DNA of 64,000 nt. Source: Sapria himalayana. Taxonomy: Eukaryota; Streptophyta; Magnoliopsida; Malpighiales; Rafflesiaceae. The stretch lies in contig JAREIK010002991.1 in assembly GCA_029783825.1 (NCBI GenBank), positions 1,635,397 to 1,699,396 of the forward strand. The letters run 5' to 3'. The notes below the pieces were generated by a model, which saw only the letters and a list, made by a program, of their open reading frames with translations, was not told the DNA's origin and ran no database searches. The position numbers and the translations under genes were made by a program. Shown piece by piece: positions 1-12,409 of this stretch. How positions within the stretch are numbered: the first letter of the stretch is position 1; the number at the start of each line of letters is the position of its first letter.

Positions 1-246
1 CATGAAAAAAGCACACACGAATATGTTCATGCCAAAAACTTCATATCTTCATAGGAACATGGGAATTATCCCATGTTTCACAAGCTTCACATGCAAATAT
101 ATCTTTTAAATGAGAACACTTATTCTTTAAAAAATTAAGACAAATAAAAAAAAAATAAACAAACCAAAACACATAATATTACATTCTCTCCAAAACTAGG
201 CAGACCTAACATATATTATATTTGGTTAATGTTTAGATACTTATAG

Positions 247-292
<46 letters not shown>

Positions 293-592
293 AGTATATA
301 TATTCATGCTTTAATTGAATTATTTAGTGTAGATGGGTGATTGAAAAGTCTTATACCAAAAAGATTATAGAATTATCTTTTTAATTTTTTCTTATCATTG
401 ATGTATCAACTGAGGGTAACAGTGGATTTTTGATTTTTTGTGTATCAAAAAATAATTATTTTATATTTAGGTATATATTTTTAATTTTTTTTGTTCAAAA
501 ACTTATCTTTTTCAAATATTTTACATTTGATGAACTAAAACACAAAATCCATGCATTTTAATTGGAAAGACTTCGGCTTTGCTGAGTGGACT
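1..592. other. AT-rich intergenic DNA, no gene seen
   Basis: I find no coding exon or RNA gene here. The only ordered structure is an AT dinucleotide run at about 249-289. The rest is low-complexity AT-rich sequence downstream of the decarboxylase gene. Confidence 0.6.
249..289. repeat. (AT)n microsatellite
   Basis: An uninterrupted alternating TA run of about 40 bases, seen directly. Confidence 0.95.
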
Positions 593-936
593 AAGAGCAT
601 CATCAACAGGCTCACTATTTGTTCACTTTTAGCTATTTTAGTTATCTAAATATAAAAAATTATCTCCAACTCACTCTATATTATACTCTCTATTTTATAC
701 ATTACTCAAATGGCTTAACAAATTTTGAGATCCATTTGATCTCTCTAAATTTTATCTCCTTTTTTTTTTCTCTCTCTCTCACTCACTCACTCACTCTCTC
801 TATGCTTTGATTTTATTTTGTTAAATTATTAGAAATTAGGTGTAAAATAGAGAGTGTTAGCTAAATTAGTGAATTTAATATTTAAATATATTTTGAATAG
901 ATATTTTATTAAGTATGGTTGGAGATGTGTTATGCA
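593..936. mobile_element. MITE-like inverted-repeat element, candidate
   Basis: The left end reads GAGCATCATCAACAGG and the right end contains GGTTGGAGATGTG, close to the GAGCATCTCCAACC / GGTTGGAGATGCTC ends common in plant miniature elements. Inside, 'ttcacttttagctatttta' near the left end is mirrored by 'gctaaattagtgaattta' near the right. Length about 340 bp and no coding capacity. I could not fix a target duplication, so the borders are approximate. Confidence 0.4.
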
Positions 937-1110
937 ACGCTGCCGCTAGTGTCGCATCAGAATTCATAAATTAGATGTTGGTTATAATTAAGAGTTTTAT
1001 GACTTCATCTAGGTGGGGGTGTGAGTATTAGTCTAATTTGCATCATGGGGCAAGTCAAAAGACAAGTTTGATTTAAAAAGTCAAAACTATAAGTGGGACA
1101 ACTACTACTA

Positions 1111-1116
1111 TTTATT
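1111..1116 (-). terminator. Likely polyadenylation signal of the decarboxylase
   Basis: The plus strand reads TTTATT, which is AATAAA on the minus strand, about 95 bases past the stop codon at 1211. Position and sequence fit a plant near-upstream poly(A) element. No transcript evidence is available. Confidence 0.45.
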
Positions 1117-1210
1117 ACGATACACATAAAATTGGCATACAAACATTAAAAATCCACGACTCCGCTTCCCACCATCATCTATCCAACAATTTAATGGCAA
1201 CAACAGAAAT

Positions 1211-2821
1211 CTACTTGGTCTTCCCGTTTTGACTTTCAGCTAACACGTCAGCCATCTCCTTGATCAACTTCCACGCTCCCACCACGTGCCGTTCTTCAGT
1301 CATCGTGGCTCCCACAGAGAACCTGAGCATGAACAATCCACCGACGATCGTATGGGTCATGAAAATCCGACCCGTTCCGTTGACTCGATCGAGGAGTTTT
1401 CTGTTCAAAAACTCGATGTGGCCCAGCCCGATAGATCTCCGAGGACGAAACCGGAAGCAAACCAGCGCAAACCATCTGGGAACCACGAGTTCGAACCGCT
1501 CGTCGGATCTGACAAACCCTTCGAATATCTTCGCCAGGCGGACGTCGGATCGTATGTGCTGCTGGAGGTTGCCGACGCCGTGGTTTCTCATGACGAACCA
1601 TAACCGAAGCGACTTGAATTTTCGACCTGTACCTACCTGCCAGTCCTTGTAATCAACAACCGAGTTCGTCTCGCTCGGTTTGTTTTTCAGATACTCGGGG
1701 TTCGTGCTCAATGCCTCAACTAACCGGTTGGGATTCCTCACCCACAAGCAGCAGCAGTCCAGGTAGCTAAGCAGCCATTTATGTGGACTGAGACTTATCG
1801 ACTCGACCCGATCAACACCGTCTAAATAGTGCCGGAATTCGGGACATATGCATGCGCTGCCACCATACGCAGCGTCGACGTGAACCCACATGCCATAATC
1901 GTCTGCTACTCCGGCGAGCTCTCTTATTGGATCTATGGCGGTCGTCGACGTCGTCCCTACCGTCGCGCACAAATAAACTGGTATCAACCCACGTGCGATG
2001 TCTGCTTCGACTGCTAAACGGAGTGTCGCTGGCGACAGAGAGAAACCCGACTGGAGGGTCGTTGGTAGCAGCCGGATGTTGGTGGGGTTCAATCCAGCTA
2101 TTTTACATGCTTTTGGAAACATGGAATGGGTTTGATCTGAACCGTAAACTACAAGCTTGGACACATTCTGCATTCCCATTTTGTTAACTACTCTTTCTCT
2201 TGCAGCTACGAGAGTTACAAGCACTGCTTCACTTGTTGTATTCTGTATGACGCCTCCACCTGAACCTGAAAGTAGCCGAGACAATATCTTAGCCATATAG
2301 AACATAAACATACTTAAATAATGAAGCACGAGGAAATGTAAATGAAAAAAAATATACATGCACGAACCAGAAAACATGAATGTTTTTGGAAGCTTGAGAA
2401 TGGTGGCTAGCCAATCCATGACGACCATTTCCAGCTCAGTAGCAGCTGGGGAAGCAAGCCAATTGAATCCGACAGAATTAAAACAAGAACAAAGCATTTC
2501 TCCTAGAAACGCGGCGGTGCTAACTGTGGCAGGAAAAAATGCGAAGAAATTCGGGCTAAGCCAATGGGTCATGCTCGGGATTATGTAGTTCTGAACGTCT
2601 GAGAAGATGGCAGTAAATCGTTCTGGGTGATATGGAGGTGCTGCGGGAAGCTGTTTTCGGAGATGTCCCGGTTGAACCTGACAGAGAACTGGGTAAGATT
2701 CGATCTTCTTGTAGTAATCTGCAATAAAATCTACCATTTTATGAGCTTCTTTACGAAATTCTTCTGGGTCGAGGGGATTAAATTGAGCTGTTTCAGGGGA
2801 GTTGGCATTAAGGCTTCCCAT
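1211..2821 (-). CDS. TDC: Aromatic-L-amino-acid decarboxylase, tryptophan decarboxylase type
   Basis: A PLP-dependent group II decarboxylase, cytosolic (no signal peptide), predicted to turn tryptophan (or tyrosine/Dopa) into the amine plus CO2. Exons on the minus strand are 2821-2368 and 2265-1211, joined inside a Gly codon (residue 152) to give 502 aa, the usual family length. Visible signatures: EEFRKEAHKMVDFIADYY near residue 21; SGGGVIQNTTSE at 153; SDQTH with PLP-stacking His198; DAAYGGSACICPEFRHYLDG from 282; PLP lysine Lys314 in SPHKW. The catalytic-loop Tyr343 (NPEYLKN) is present, so a true decarboxylase is expected rather than an acetaldehyde synthase, which has Phe there. The specificity position holds Gly365 (VGTGRKFK), as in indole-type decarboxylases; tyrosine types usually have Ser. 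The start is the ATG at 2821, with the typical MGSL opening. Substrate preference is inferred. Confidence 0.93.
   Translation of the reverse strand: MGSLNANSPETAQFNPLDPEEFRKEAHKMVDFIADYYKKIESYPVLCQVQPGHLRKQLPAAPPYHPERFTAIFSDVQNYIIPSMTHWLSPNFFAFFPATVSTAAFLGEMLCSCFNSVGFNWLASPAATELEMVVMDWLATILKLPKTFMFSGSCMYIFFHLHFLVLHYLSMFMFYMAKILSRLLSGSGGGVIQNTTSEAVLVTLVAARERVVNKMGMQNVSKLVVYGSDQTHSMFPKACKIAGLNPTNIRLLPTTLQSGFSLSPATLRLAVEADIARGLIPVYLCATVGTTSTTAIDPIRELAGVADDYGMWVHVDAAYGGSACICPEFRHYLDGVDRVESISLSPHKWLLSYLDCCCLWVRNPNRLVEALSTNPEYLKNKPSETNSVVDYKDWQVGTGRKFKSLRLWFVMRNHGVGNLQQHIRSDVRLAKIFEGFVRSDERFELVVPRWFALVCFRFRPRRSIGLGHIEFLNRKLLDRVNGTGRIFMTHTIVGGLFMLRFSVGATMTEERHVVGAWKLIKEMADVLAESQNGKTK
2266..2367 (-). 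other. Intron of the decarboxylase, stop-free and in frame
   Basis: On the minus strand the intron starts GTTCGTGCATG and ends CTACTTTCAG, with canonical GT-AG borders. It is 102 nt (34 codons) and has no stop in the reading frame, so the gene reads as one uninterrupted 536-codon ORF. The translated stretch is hydrophobic (FFHLHFLVLHYLSMFMFYM) and splits the conserved FSG-(S/T)GGG motif, so it is an intron and not protein. Confidence 0.88.
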
Positions 2822-2900
2822 TCGAAAATATGAATTTGCCTATATCTTTCAATCTTAACCTCCTACGTACCAACACATTGAGACCCATGAATACATATTC

Positions 2901-2909
2901 TTATATATA
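2901..2909 (-). promoter_or_regulatory. Probable TATA box of the decarboxylase
   Basis: The minus strand reads GTATATATAAG about 80 bases upstream of the ATG at 2821, which leaves room for a 5' UTR of roughly 50 nt. It is the only good TATA match in the near upstream region. Confidence 0.5.
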
Positions 2910-2989
2910 CACTGCATGGGGGAAGAAAATTTTTTGGCTGTTTATGGAGTGTCTGTTAGGTTAATTAAATGTGGGGAGATGAAGGAACT

Positions 2990-3360
2990 TGACCTCAAAT
3001 TTTGACGACGGGAGGTTGGGAAGTGATGAATAACTCGATGGAATCAATTGGTAAATTAGCAGAATATAATTCGTCATTAAAGATTATTTGTATGAAAACT
3101 AGAAGAAAAATGCTACTAGCTATATGATATGCTTTTCCCGTAAAAATATTTTACCAAGAAAATATCCTTTATTTATCATGCTGAGCCTAGTTATCATGCT
3201 GAGCCTAGTTATCATGCAAGTGATCTAATATTGTTTTTGAGCACCATGAATATAAGACAAGCTTTATTTAAGAGAGGTGGGTTCAATTTTAATAGCCTTA
3301 AGTTGGAAAGATTGAATGATTTGATAGATTAGTCCTAGATCATTACTTTTTTTGGGAGAA
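2990..3360. other. Upstream region of the decarboxylase, no gene
   Basis: AT-rich non-coding DNA. It contains an 18-bp direct repeat (unit 'ttatcatgctgagcctag') at 3173-3208 plus a partial third copy to 3216. No coding exon seen. Confidence 0.6.
3173..3216. repeat. 18-bp direct repeat, 2.4 copies
   Basis: The unit ttatcatgctgagcctag is repeated exactly at 3173 and 3191, followed by ttatcatg at 3209. Confidence 0.9.
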
Positions 3361-3433
3361 TAAGTTTATATGTAGGATGCAATAATTCCCTTTTTAGGGT
3401 TATATATATATATATATAATTATTGAATAATTA

Positions 3434-3512
<79 letters not shown>

Positions 3513-3765
3513 TTGAATAATTATTTAAATATATATATATAATTATTGAATAGATAAGAGTTTGTGTGTGTGTGTAGTATAAGTTTGTATGTAGGATGCA
3601 ATAATTTCCTTTTTAGGGTTATATATATATATATATATAATTATTGAATAGATAAGAGTTTGTGTATGTGTGTGTGTGTGTGTGTAAGTTTGTATGTAGG
3701 ATGCAATAATTTCTTTTTTAGGGTTATATATATATATATATATATAATTATTGAATAGATTGATC
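3361..3765. repeat. Minisatellite with unit near 105 bp, built round TA and TG runs
   Basis: Three copies of 'aagtttgtatgtaggatgca' followed by 'ataatttcctttttagggtt' start near 3363, 3581 and 3687. Each leads into a (TA)n run and then 'attattgaatagataagag' and a (TG)n run. The first copy is lengthened by an (AT)n expansion at about 3438-3509. Apparent reading frames here translate only this repeat. Confidence 0.85.
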
Positions 3766-6500
3766 AAGCCAAAAATAAAAAAATTACTTATTAATAAGTT
3801 TTTTTAACTAGATTTAAATTATAATGTAAATTATAGGTATATTTTTAATAAATATTTAGCTCCTGTCTATTATTCATCAATAAAATAATTCCATCTTGAG
3901 TCATCCTTGGTGCAAGTACCAGTATTGATGAAATTAAAGCTTCAAATGAAATAAGAATATAAATATGGATCCACCAAATTGAGAAAATGGAAGTTGAAGA
4001 ATATAAGGGGGAGTTCACCAAAGAGTCCACTCATCAAAATTCTAACATATAGTATTTGTGCGACAAGCTCGATGAGTTGACCAATTCCTCTATCCCTCTA
4101 ATACTTATGGAAGATGAAGGGTGGTAGCTCAATTTTTTATTATTTATTTTAGTGCGGTGTGAGAGTGACTCCCATTGCCCTACACTTGATTGATAAATCC
4201 ATTATCTCTTCTTTAACCTATAAGAAGAGAAAACAAAAAAATGTAAAATGAGGCTTTGAATCAAGGAGTGACTCCTTGTTACAAAGGGGAATCAACTTTT
4301 TTTATCAACATAATGATTCTTGAGCAAGTTGTGCCAAAGATGAGCAAAAGAAAAATAGAGCAAGAAGAGATACTTTAATTTCATATTGAATTAATGTAGA
4401 CATGTATTTCTTGTTCCACTAGCTAGGATCAATTTCTCACATATATGTTTCATTTGTTCCAACCTTCTTTTTTGATGTCAAAGACTAGAAGCTACAAACA
4501 GAAGGAAAGTCATAGGTTTTGTTCCTAGTGGATGTTTTTGATCAATAGACTAAGAAGAAGGAATAAGTGACTTAGACTTGTGTAAAAGTTTTTATCTATT
4601 AGTAGTTATTAGATAGGTCATAGGCTTGGCATGATCCTTTTTTTTCATCTTATTTGAGCATAGATGATGCCTCTTTTTTCTACTACCATTTACATGGATT
4701 AAGAGTGTGTTTTAAGTGATGACTCAGTTAAAAGCACAAATTGAAGGTGGGGAAAGAAAAAAAAAAGGATTGAAAAGCAAAGCCTACTTTCGAAGGACTT
4801 TTTATATTATAAAATGAGCAAAGTAGGAAAAACAAGATTCCTAGGCTAGAAGGAAAGTGCTCGTTGTGTGGTAGCTAAGACTATGGCTTAAGAATTAAAA
4901 AGAATTTCCCATGTACTATCTTGTTCTCACAACTACAAAAAGAAGATTGTCTATATTTTTATTTATCCTTATGATCAACAAAAATTCATATGGGAGGAAT
5001 GAAAATCTTTCCTAGGCCATTAGATCCACCAAGGCTGATTTTTCTAGCAAAACAAAGAGCAAGGATAGACAAATAATTAGTTAGAATCTATCCTTGTGTG
5101 CTCTAAACCTAAATTCAAATAGCTAGTTGTCTTACATGGCTTGTATCTTAAAAGAATCATGAACCACCCAAACACATTCCTATTCCCATAGGAAAGAAGA
5201 GTACACACATCTAATACTATTCTTGTATGTCCTATCTTTTAAAAGCATAAGAAGACTCATAAATAAATTAGAACTCAAAGAGAGTTAAAATGTGGGAGTG
5301 GAAGGTTTAGAAAATTGTATATACTATGTGACTTGATTATTTTCTTGGATTAAATATGTTTGCATTTGATGTAAGAGAATTGAAAGACTCTTAATCCTAG
5401 AAATCAAGGGGATTATGTTGTAGTTTGGCTAAAATTAGATTCTATTTAATTAAAATTAAAATTTAGTTTAATTTTAAGTTGATTTACTTTAATAAATATT
5501 TTATTTTTTTGATTGTATGCTTTTTATTAAAGAGCATATTGTGGAAAAATAAAAATGGGTTTCCTACATTTGTTTTTCTTCTCATTAGGGTGTTGTCAAA
5601 AAAAAATGAAAAATATAGATAAAAAATATAAAAATAAGCTTTTGAAACAATGGGAGTCACCTTAAGCAACTGGAAAAAAATATTTAATACTTTATGAAAA
5701 ATAGAGTAAGGAATAGAAGAAAAAATATTGAGAGGGGAGAGAATTCTTTTACATCCTTTCTCTCATCTCTGCATATGAGACGACACAACACGGAATGGAA
5801 ACTCTCCTTCTAGATCTTCAAACAATCAAAAATACATGATGCTCAAAGGAATCTCAAGTTCTTCCTTTATTATTTATTCTTCTATATGTTCTGCACACAT
5901 GTAGAGCCATGTTTTCTGGAGCAAATTGTTTCTTTAAAATGCTCAATTTTATTGAACTTGGATGAACCAAAATTTCATAGTTATTTGACATAATATATAA
6001 CAAATCTATTTGAGTGATATGTTCTCTTGGCTAATGTAGCTCTGCAAGTATATGAGTAATACAAGTAATAAAGTAGATATAAGTACAAATATTGATTTAA
6101 TGAGAATTATTTGATAATTTGATTTAACAATAATAAACTAATTATTGTACCACTTGAATAGATATATTTGGTCTAAGTGAATATTCTCAAACTCTAGATT
6201 TGGCATATGTACTTGTGTGTGATAATGTTTCTTGATGTTGGTTCTTATTGTAATTGATTATTGGATGAATGGTAAATTAGTGTCATTTGCTCTCATGTCA
6301 TACTAAGTAGTCATGATACATTACATTATTACTAGAAAGGATTATTCCCTCATAATTATCTCCTTAGTATTTTAATATCAAAGCAACGTGACAATCTGTG
6401 CTAGAGTCTTTACTATGTCTGCTCCTTTTATCTAATATGTCTATTGTCCTTGATAATTACTTCGAGTATGTACTTATATTCTCTAACCTATAATTGTATC
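3766..6500. other. AT-rich intergenic DNA, nothing identified
   Basis: About 2.7 kb with stops in every frame and no recognisable protein or RNA gene. It may hold very old transposon debris, but I could not match any stretch to a family. Confidence 0.5.
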
Positions 6501-6519
6501 AATGACTTGAGATAATGTG

Positions 6520-6980
6520 GTACTAAATTTATTTGTGTTTATATCTTCATAAGCACCATACTCATGATAATGAAACATATGTCTTTTTCAAGAATTTTAT
6601 CCATGAAAATTATACTAGCAAGAATGATTTGTAGAGTTATTACTACCATATGAGTCTCCCTCACCTTCATGTGCCATTGACATACTTATCACAACCAACC
6701 ACAGCTAATACATAACTCACACACTATGATAGAATTCATAGTTAAAATATTCGACTTTAAAATATTAGTGCTTTCAATTTCATGAGCACTATACTCACAA
6801 TAATAAACATATATAAACTTAGGATTTTTACATATTATTTTATCTCATGTATTAAAATTGGAAGGGCTGTCACTTCCTTCTATTTGAATCACATGAATAA
6901 GTCCCATGAAATATATTTCATTATCTATCATGATTGATACTCATAAATTGATATACATGTGAAAATCCTAATTTGAGGTT
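6520..6980 (+). repeat. Repeat family R5, module pair, unit 1
   Basis: Two related blocks near 6547 ('cataagcaccatactcatgataatgaaaca') and 6780 ('catgagcactatactcacaataataaac'). Both match blocks at 11.5, 16.5 and 18.7 kb, each sitting after a T-rich 'atttacactttt'-like lead. This is the most diverged copy. Function unknown; probably decayed transposon or satellite sequence. Confidence 0.55.
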
Positions 6981-7379
6981 CTAAAAGTGCACTTACATCA
7001 ATCAATATCCAAGAACATTATAAACTAGAATTAAACTCATTTATTCAAGTATCCATTATAAAATAATTATATAATCAACCTTAGAATTCAATTTGTTGGA
7101 CATTGGGGATAAATTCATGTGAGATATGTGAAAAGTCATATCATGGATTACAGGGTTTGCAATGAATGACCAAACTAATTTTCAAGGATACTCTAATTCT
7201 AACTGGCCTTGTTTTTTCTTCGACTTGGATTTGTCATAAATTTAGGTTGAGGTCTTGGTGCTTAGGTTTGGAATACATCATAGTCTTTTTTTTTCTCCTC
7301 TAATTGCTCTCTTTTCTCATTCTTTGTTTTGATTTCTTAAAGTGTAGCTTTTATACTGTGGAAATATTTATGATATTTT

Positions 7380-8230
7380 ATGCTGGGCATTGCAAGTGCG
7401 ACACAAAATTGAGGTCACAACTTTATCATCTATTCAGATTCTCATTGTAGTATAATTTTTGTAGCATTGTGAATGACCATGAATGATGCTTAAACTCTTG
7501 CTAAAACAAAGTCACAATTTTGAGAATTAGCTGTGGCTTTGGTCTTAGTTTTGTGATCAAAATAACATAGTGTTGGGATTATCATGACCAAGTCAAATTC
7601 TCTCTATAATAAAAAGTGAATTAGTTATGGCATTGTGTTGGCTTCATGGGTGAAGTATCATGATGTTATGCATATCACAACTAAGTCAAATACTTTATGC
7701 AATACAAAGTTATAGTATTAAATATTATCATGGCTTTAATATTTTCTATCTAGAGCACAAAACCATGATATTGAAAAAGTTATGACTTGAGTAATTGCTC
7801 TATGGAATAAAATGACATGTTAGAAAAAGAGGTGACCTATATCTATTAATATTTTGGCACTATTTAAATAAGTTTCTACTCTAGAATATACTACAACTAC
7901 TCGTACCAACGAGGTACTCAACTACCATGACATGAAAATAATATCATGACCATTAAGTAGTTTAGAACTAGTATGGTTGTGACTCCAAGAAAGTATCGTG
8001 AGCATGATAATTATGTTGCATAATAAAATAATTGTATCAACTTAGTAATAAAGTCATAACATACAAAGAATATCATAACTATTTTGGTAGAGTTATGACA
8101 TGAAAATTGACATGATTCTTGATCGTTTCTCTCTTTTGCAAGTCTTTATCTACCAAATTAACATATATAACCCAAATTATCTTCTATTTCACTAATATTC
8201 ATCATTTTTTTCATAAAAATAAGCTTTTAG
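7380..8230 (+). repeat. Repeat family R5, 'catgac' tract, unit 1
   Basis: A tract with a short degenerate internal periodicity built on phrases like 'catagtgttgggaatagtcatgac'. It aligns by eye with 12410-13200: 'aagtaatatcatgacc', 'ttgtgactccaagaaagt' and 'attcatcat' occur in the same order in both. It lies about 1 kb downstream of the unit-1 module pair, the same distance as in units 2 and 4. Non-coding. Confidence 0.6.
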
Positions 8231-11200
8231 AGATACATTTACGATAACCATTAGTATTCATGCAAATACTTCATATTTTACTCTCTAAATAATACCATTT
8301 ATTTGGTATTTTGAATACCGAAGATATATGCATTATTTAGGTTCCTACAAAGTTTGGGTTGCTGCAAGGTTTGGGTTGTTACTTAGGTTCACATTGAGTT
8401 TGTTATAAGTATGTTCGATTTGGTTTTTCTTTGATATTTTGGTTGTGGTGTTGTCCATAGTGTGCTCATGTGTGAAGCACAATAAAAATATGTGGGTTCT
8501 TGGGATTTTTTTTTCTAGAATACATGAAGAGCATCAATAAAAGGATACGCTCAGATTTGGGAAGCTAATTTGCAAGAAATTTATTTTAAATCTAGGCTTT
8601 TTCAATTATTGTTTTTTATTTTATAAAATTTAATACTAACGCATGTGCTTGGTTATGGTTTGTCTTTGTTTCTTGTGATTTTGGTATTTTTTAATTGTTG
8701 CAATGTATGTTTCAATAGCTTGTATTTTCTATTATATTTGTTTTTTTTTTGTGGTTGTATGTTTATATTTTAATTCTTTATGGATTTGATTTAATTGTGT
8801 GTGGACTACATTTAATATTTTGGTTGCAAAACCACAACTAAATTTTTTTTACTAATCTCACCATAATTTTTGAAATTTATATGTAGTTTATATGCATGCA
8901 TATGCATTTGCATGTTAGTTTTGTAACTCCATTGTATTTTGTAAATGTTTGAAAAATAGAAATTTATTTTAAAATATAAGTTAGAAATTTCTACAATTAA
9001 TAAATTAGTTTCTATCAATGAGAAAAGTTTCGTTACATGATTATTAGTATTGAAACGATGGTTTTACTAAACAAATAGTATCATAGTACTCTAAAACCTA
9101 CGAGTCTTATTTGAAATGGTTAATAATTATGGTAATTCAAATGTTTGTCTATATAGAGATTGGTTGTTCGGATATTCTATATAATAGAATACAACTCATT
9201 TGAGATGACTAGGTTGGAATTGTCCAACTATCTGATCTATAATGTAAAAAATTAAAATTTTTTTTATAATCAGGAATTTGTTACCCCTAGTTTTTTAGTG
9301 AATCAAATCTAGAATGAATGATTCAAAAAGATTGGATGAGAGTGCATTGCAAGGCCTTCAGCATGATTCAACAATAGGCTAGATTAAGCACATTTCCACA
9401 TTTCTCTCAACTAACAAAAGTGAATGGCTTGTAGCAAAAAGTAGATTCAATGTTCAAGAAAAATACATTGAGGATGAGATGATGTTAATTCGTCATCTAC
9501 CCAACCTAAGCATCAGGGGGAAGCTAACATATTCGTAAATAAAAGCAACTTCTAAGAAATAGTTAACCAACTGACATTGTTGAACGTGATTTTGGAACAT
9601 AGGCTTCAGGTTTATTTAGTCCTTACTTTGCTTCTCAATATGTGTGAAATACTGATTATATCATCGAGAATCTAATTCATGAATAGCATACTCTCTATAA
9701 ATATACTTAAGGATACTATGATAATGAGACAACGATATGTAATAAAAAGAAACTTCTATATGTATTATCATTTTAGAAAATGAGATGAGAAATTGGATCA
9801 CCAATAGGCACTCACTAGAATAGGCAAGGAAGTATCTTTCCAGGGGGTAGCATTGGAGTAAAACTTTGATAAAATATTACTACTATGATTAAGTAAAATA
9901 ATTCAAATGAGATTGTCAAAAGTTGTGGAAACTTCTATGGGAACGTAGAAGAGAAGATGTTGTCAAGAGAGTTATAAACTCATTTGCTACATGGGTTGAT
10001 ATTTTCTAGGTTAGAGATGTTGGTCTTGCCAACAAGGTAAATCAAGTGTAATTGGGTCGATGATTTGTTAACCATTTTTTATGTCACTCTGAATTTTTAC
10101 TGATATATAGCATATAAGTTTGGTGACATTTGCATAGTCAAGATAGACAATAGTTGGTGTTAGACATTGAGGATGTTAGACATCATGCATGTATTTCTAG
10201 TGATGAACACCACCTACCAATTGGTTTGGAGAGTTGTATGATATGTCTTAGATATTCAAATGTGCTTGTTATTTATGAGAATGGTGGATAATGTAGGTCA
10301 TGTGGAAAGATTCAATTAAGACTAAAAGAAGTAGGGGGAAATTGTCATTGATAATTGAGAGGGATACAAATGTACACCATGTATGTTATTCAAGCTAGAG
10401 TTTTTCTAGATTTAATGAGTACTTTATAAGAAAAAGAAAATATTTACTCTAGATAGTACATATTAGGACACATGGATGATCAATTTCCACAAAAAAATAA
10501 TATTCATATGTTATTTAGTGTCATTTAGTAGTGGGTAGATACCTAACATGATTAAGAAGACATATTTTTTTATCACGTTCAATCCATTCTTTGAGGAGAT
10601 CAAGAATAGTTGATCTAGTTATCTCAAGTACTTATTCTAAGACAAGTTTAATTCTCTTAAGTATTATATCTTCCATGACATCTTTTACTTACTCTGCTCA
10701 CGAGAATCAATTAAATAGAGAGGGAGCATATTCATTAGCAAGAAAAGGAAAATCTCAATGGAAATGAGAATATTCCTAGGTGGCTTTCCAACAAAGACCA
10801 ACTTTTTGGAAACCATTTATTAGCTAAGGAATGAGAAATACTTTCAAATTCTACACGGAGAATTGACTTATACATGATTAGTATATATTAAATTTAAACC
10901 TTAGATCAATATCATTCTTCTCCCATATGGTAGATTGAGAGATTGTTGAGTCTACTAGGCCGGGTACACCAATTCAGGATAAAAATTGTTGGACAAGGAT
11001 CTCATCTAATCAGTCCCATAAATATACTACTTATATAAGTAGTAATGTGGATATTTCATCTAGATATTGATCTCATAGGGATTGTGTAAGCAGTTTGATT
11101 AATCAACTATCAGTCGACTACTATTCTAGTTGAAAGAATAAGACTGTGTTTTAGATATAATTCTTTACTTTTAGGGTTGATGCATTCTATTAGGCATGAT

Positions 11201-11480
11201 ATTTTATATAAATAATTAGGATGTTAATTATTTTGAATTACCCTAGTACCTTATTGACATACAAGATAGTTATCAACTATTAGACCCTCCTCAAAGATGG
11301 TTCCCTCATATCAATTCTATCAATTCTTTACCACATAAACAATATATTATTTCTACTAGAGGGTCATCCATAAGTTAACATCTTTTAGGCAACTCATCAA
11401 CTATACTTGATAATTGCTTCATATATGTATTTTTAGTCTCCACTCCCACATGCCATATAGATGTAAATTATTATGATAGT
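8231..11480. other. AT-rich DNA between repeat units, no gene seen
   Basis: No open frame longer than about 70 codons and no recognisable domain. The stretch around 9.3-10.9 kb is slightly less AT-biased and could be decayed retroelement sequence, but I could not assign it. Confidence 0.45.
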
Positions 11481-11960
11481 AAACATATTTGTACTTTTGA
11501 CTTTATGAGCATCATACTCACATATTAACATACTTTTTTTAATCTCATTAGTAGTAGTCATAAGATAGAAAGTAACTCATATAACTATCACCACCTTATG
11601 AATCACCTCTACTTGAGCATGTGTCATGACTTACCTATCACTATCTTTCATGAGGACATGCAATTCTTATCCTAAAGTGAAACTATTAAAAAAATATTGT
11701 ATAAAATACCACCACCAATTAAGGGTCAATTTTTATTAAATTTATATAATTGATTGGCTTATATAAGTGTTTATACTTTTGATTTCATAAGTGACATACT
11801 CACATGATTAAGATACTTTAATGTTAGGTTTTAACAGATAAGTTTGTCTCATATATCATGATCTTAATGATTTTCACTTATTTTAAACTATTATATGTAA
11901 GTGTGCTTCATGTAATTATAATGTTAGGTTTTAACATAATATACCTATTATGTTCAGTCA
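11480..11960 (+). repeat. Repeat family R5, module pair, unit 2
   Basis: Two blocks about 282 bp apart near 11503 and 11785 ('gatttcataagtgacatactcacatgatta...'). After the second comes 'aggttttaacagataagtttgtctcatatatcatgatc', which matches the same place in the 16.8-kb and 19.0-kb copies. Start-to-start distance from unit 1 is about 4.96 kb. Confidence 0.65.
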
Positions 11961-12409
11961 CAATAGCACACAAAAACCTATCAATATAAAATCCTAATTT
12001 TAATTCAACATAATTATCAAATCTATCAATATTCAAATCACAATTAAATCCAAATATAAAGTTTATTCATAAACTATCAATCACATGTAATTAAATATAA
12101 TAATTCTATACCTTAATGTAGCTTGATATTAGGAAGGAATTCACATAAAATAATTTGAAAAAGATCTTATGAAATTTTGAGTTTTCAGTGACAATACTCA
12201 AGAGTGTCTAGGAATCAAATCATAAATCTACAAAACTTGGTTTTCTTTCCTTAGAATTGTCCCTAGAAAAATTCAAAATTCACTCCCCTTTAGGATTTAT
12301 CCATTAACCTTGTGTCGCCCATTTGCTCATGAATTTCTCCTATGGTTGGGTAAAATTTGGTTTTTAAATCTTATCTTTCATCTCTTTTCTCATTTTTATC
12401 CTTTTATAC

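Noticed and set aside
1560..1600. A Tyr-to-His change (MRNHGV where many relatives have LRSYGV) in the decarboxylase, first taken as loss of the catalytic tyrosine.
   Set aside because: Counting from the PLP lysine (Lys314), the catalytic-loop tyrosine falls 29 residues downstream in NPEYLKN (Tyr343) and is intact. The His is at a different, non-catalytic position.
1260..1652. Plus-strand open frames over the decarboxylase exon.
   Set aside because: Shadow frames opposite a clearly identified enzyme.
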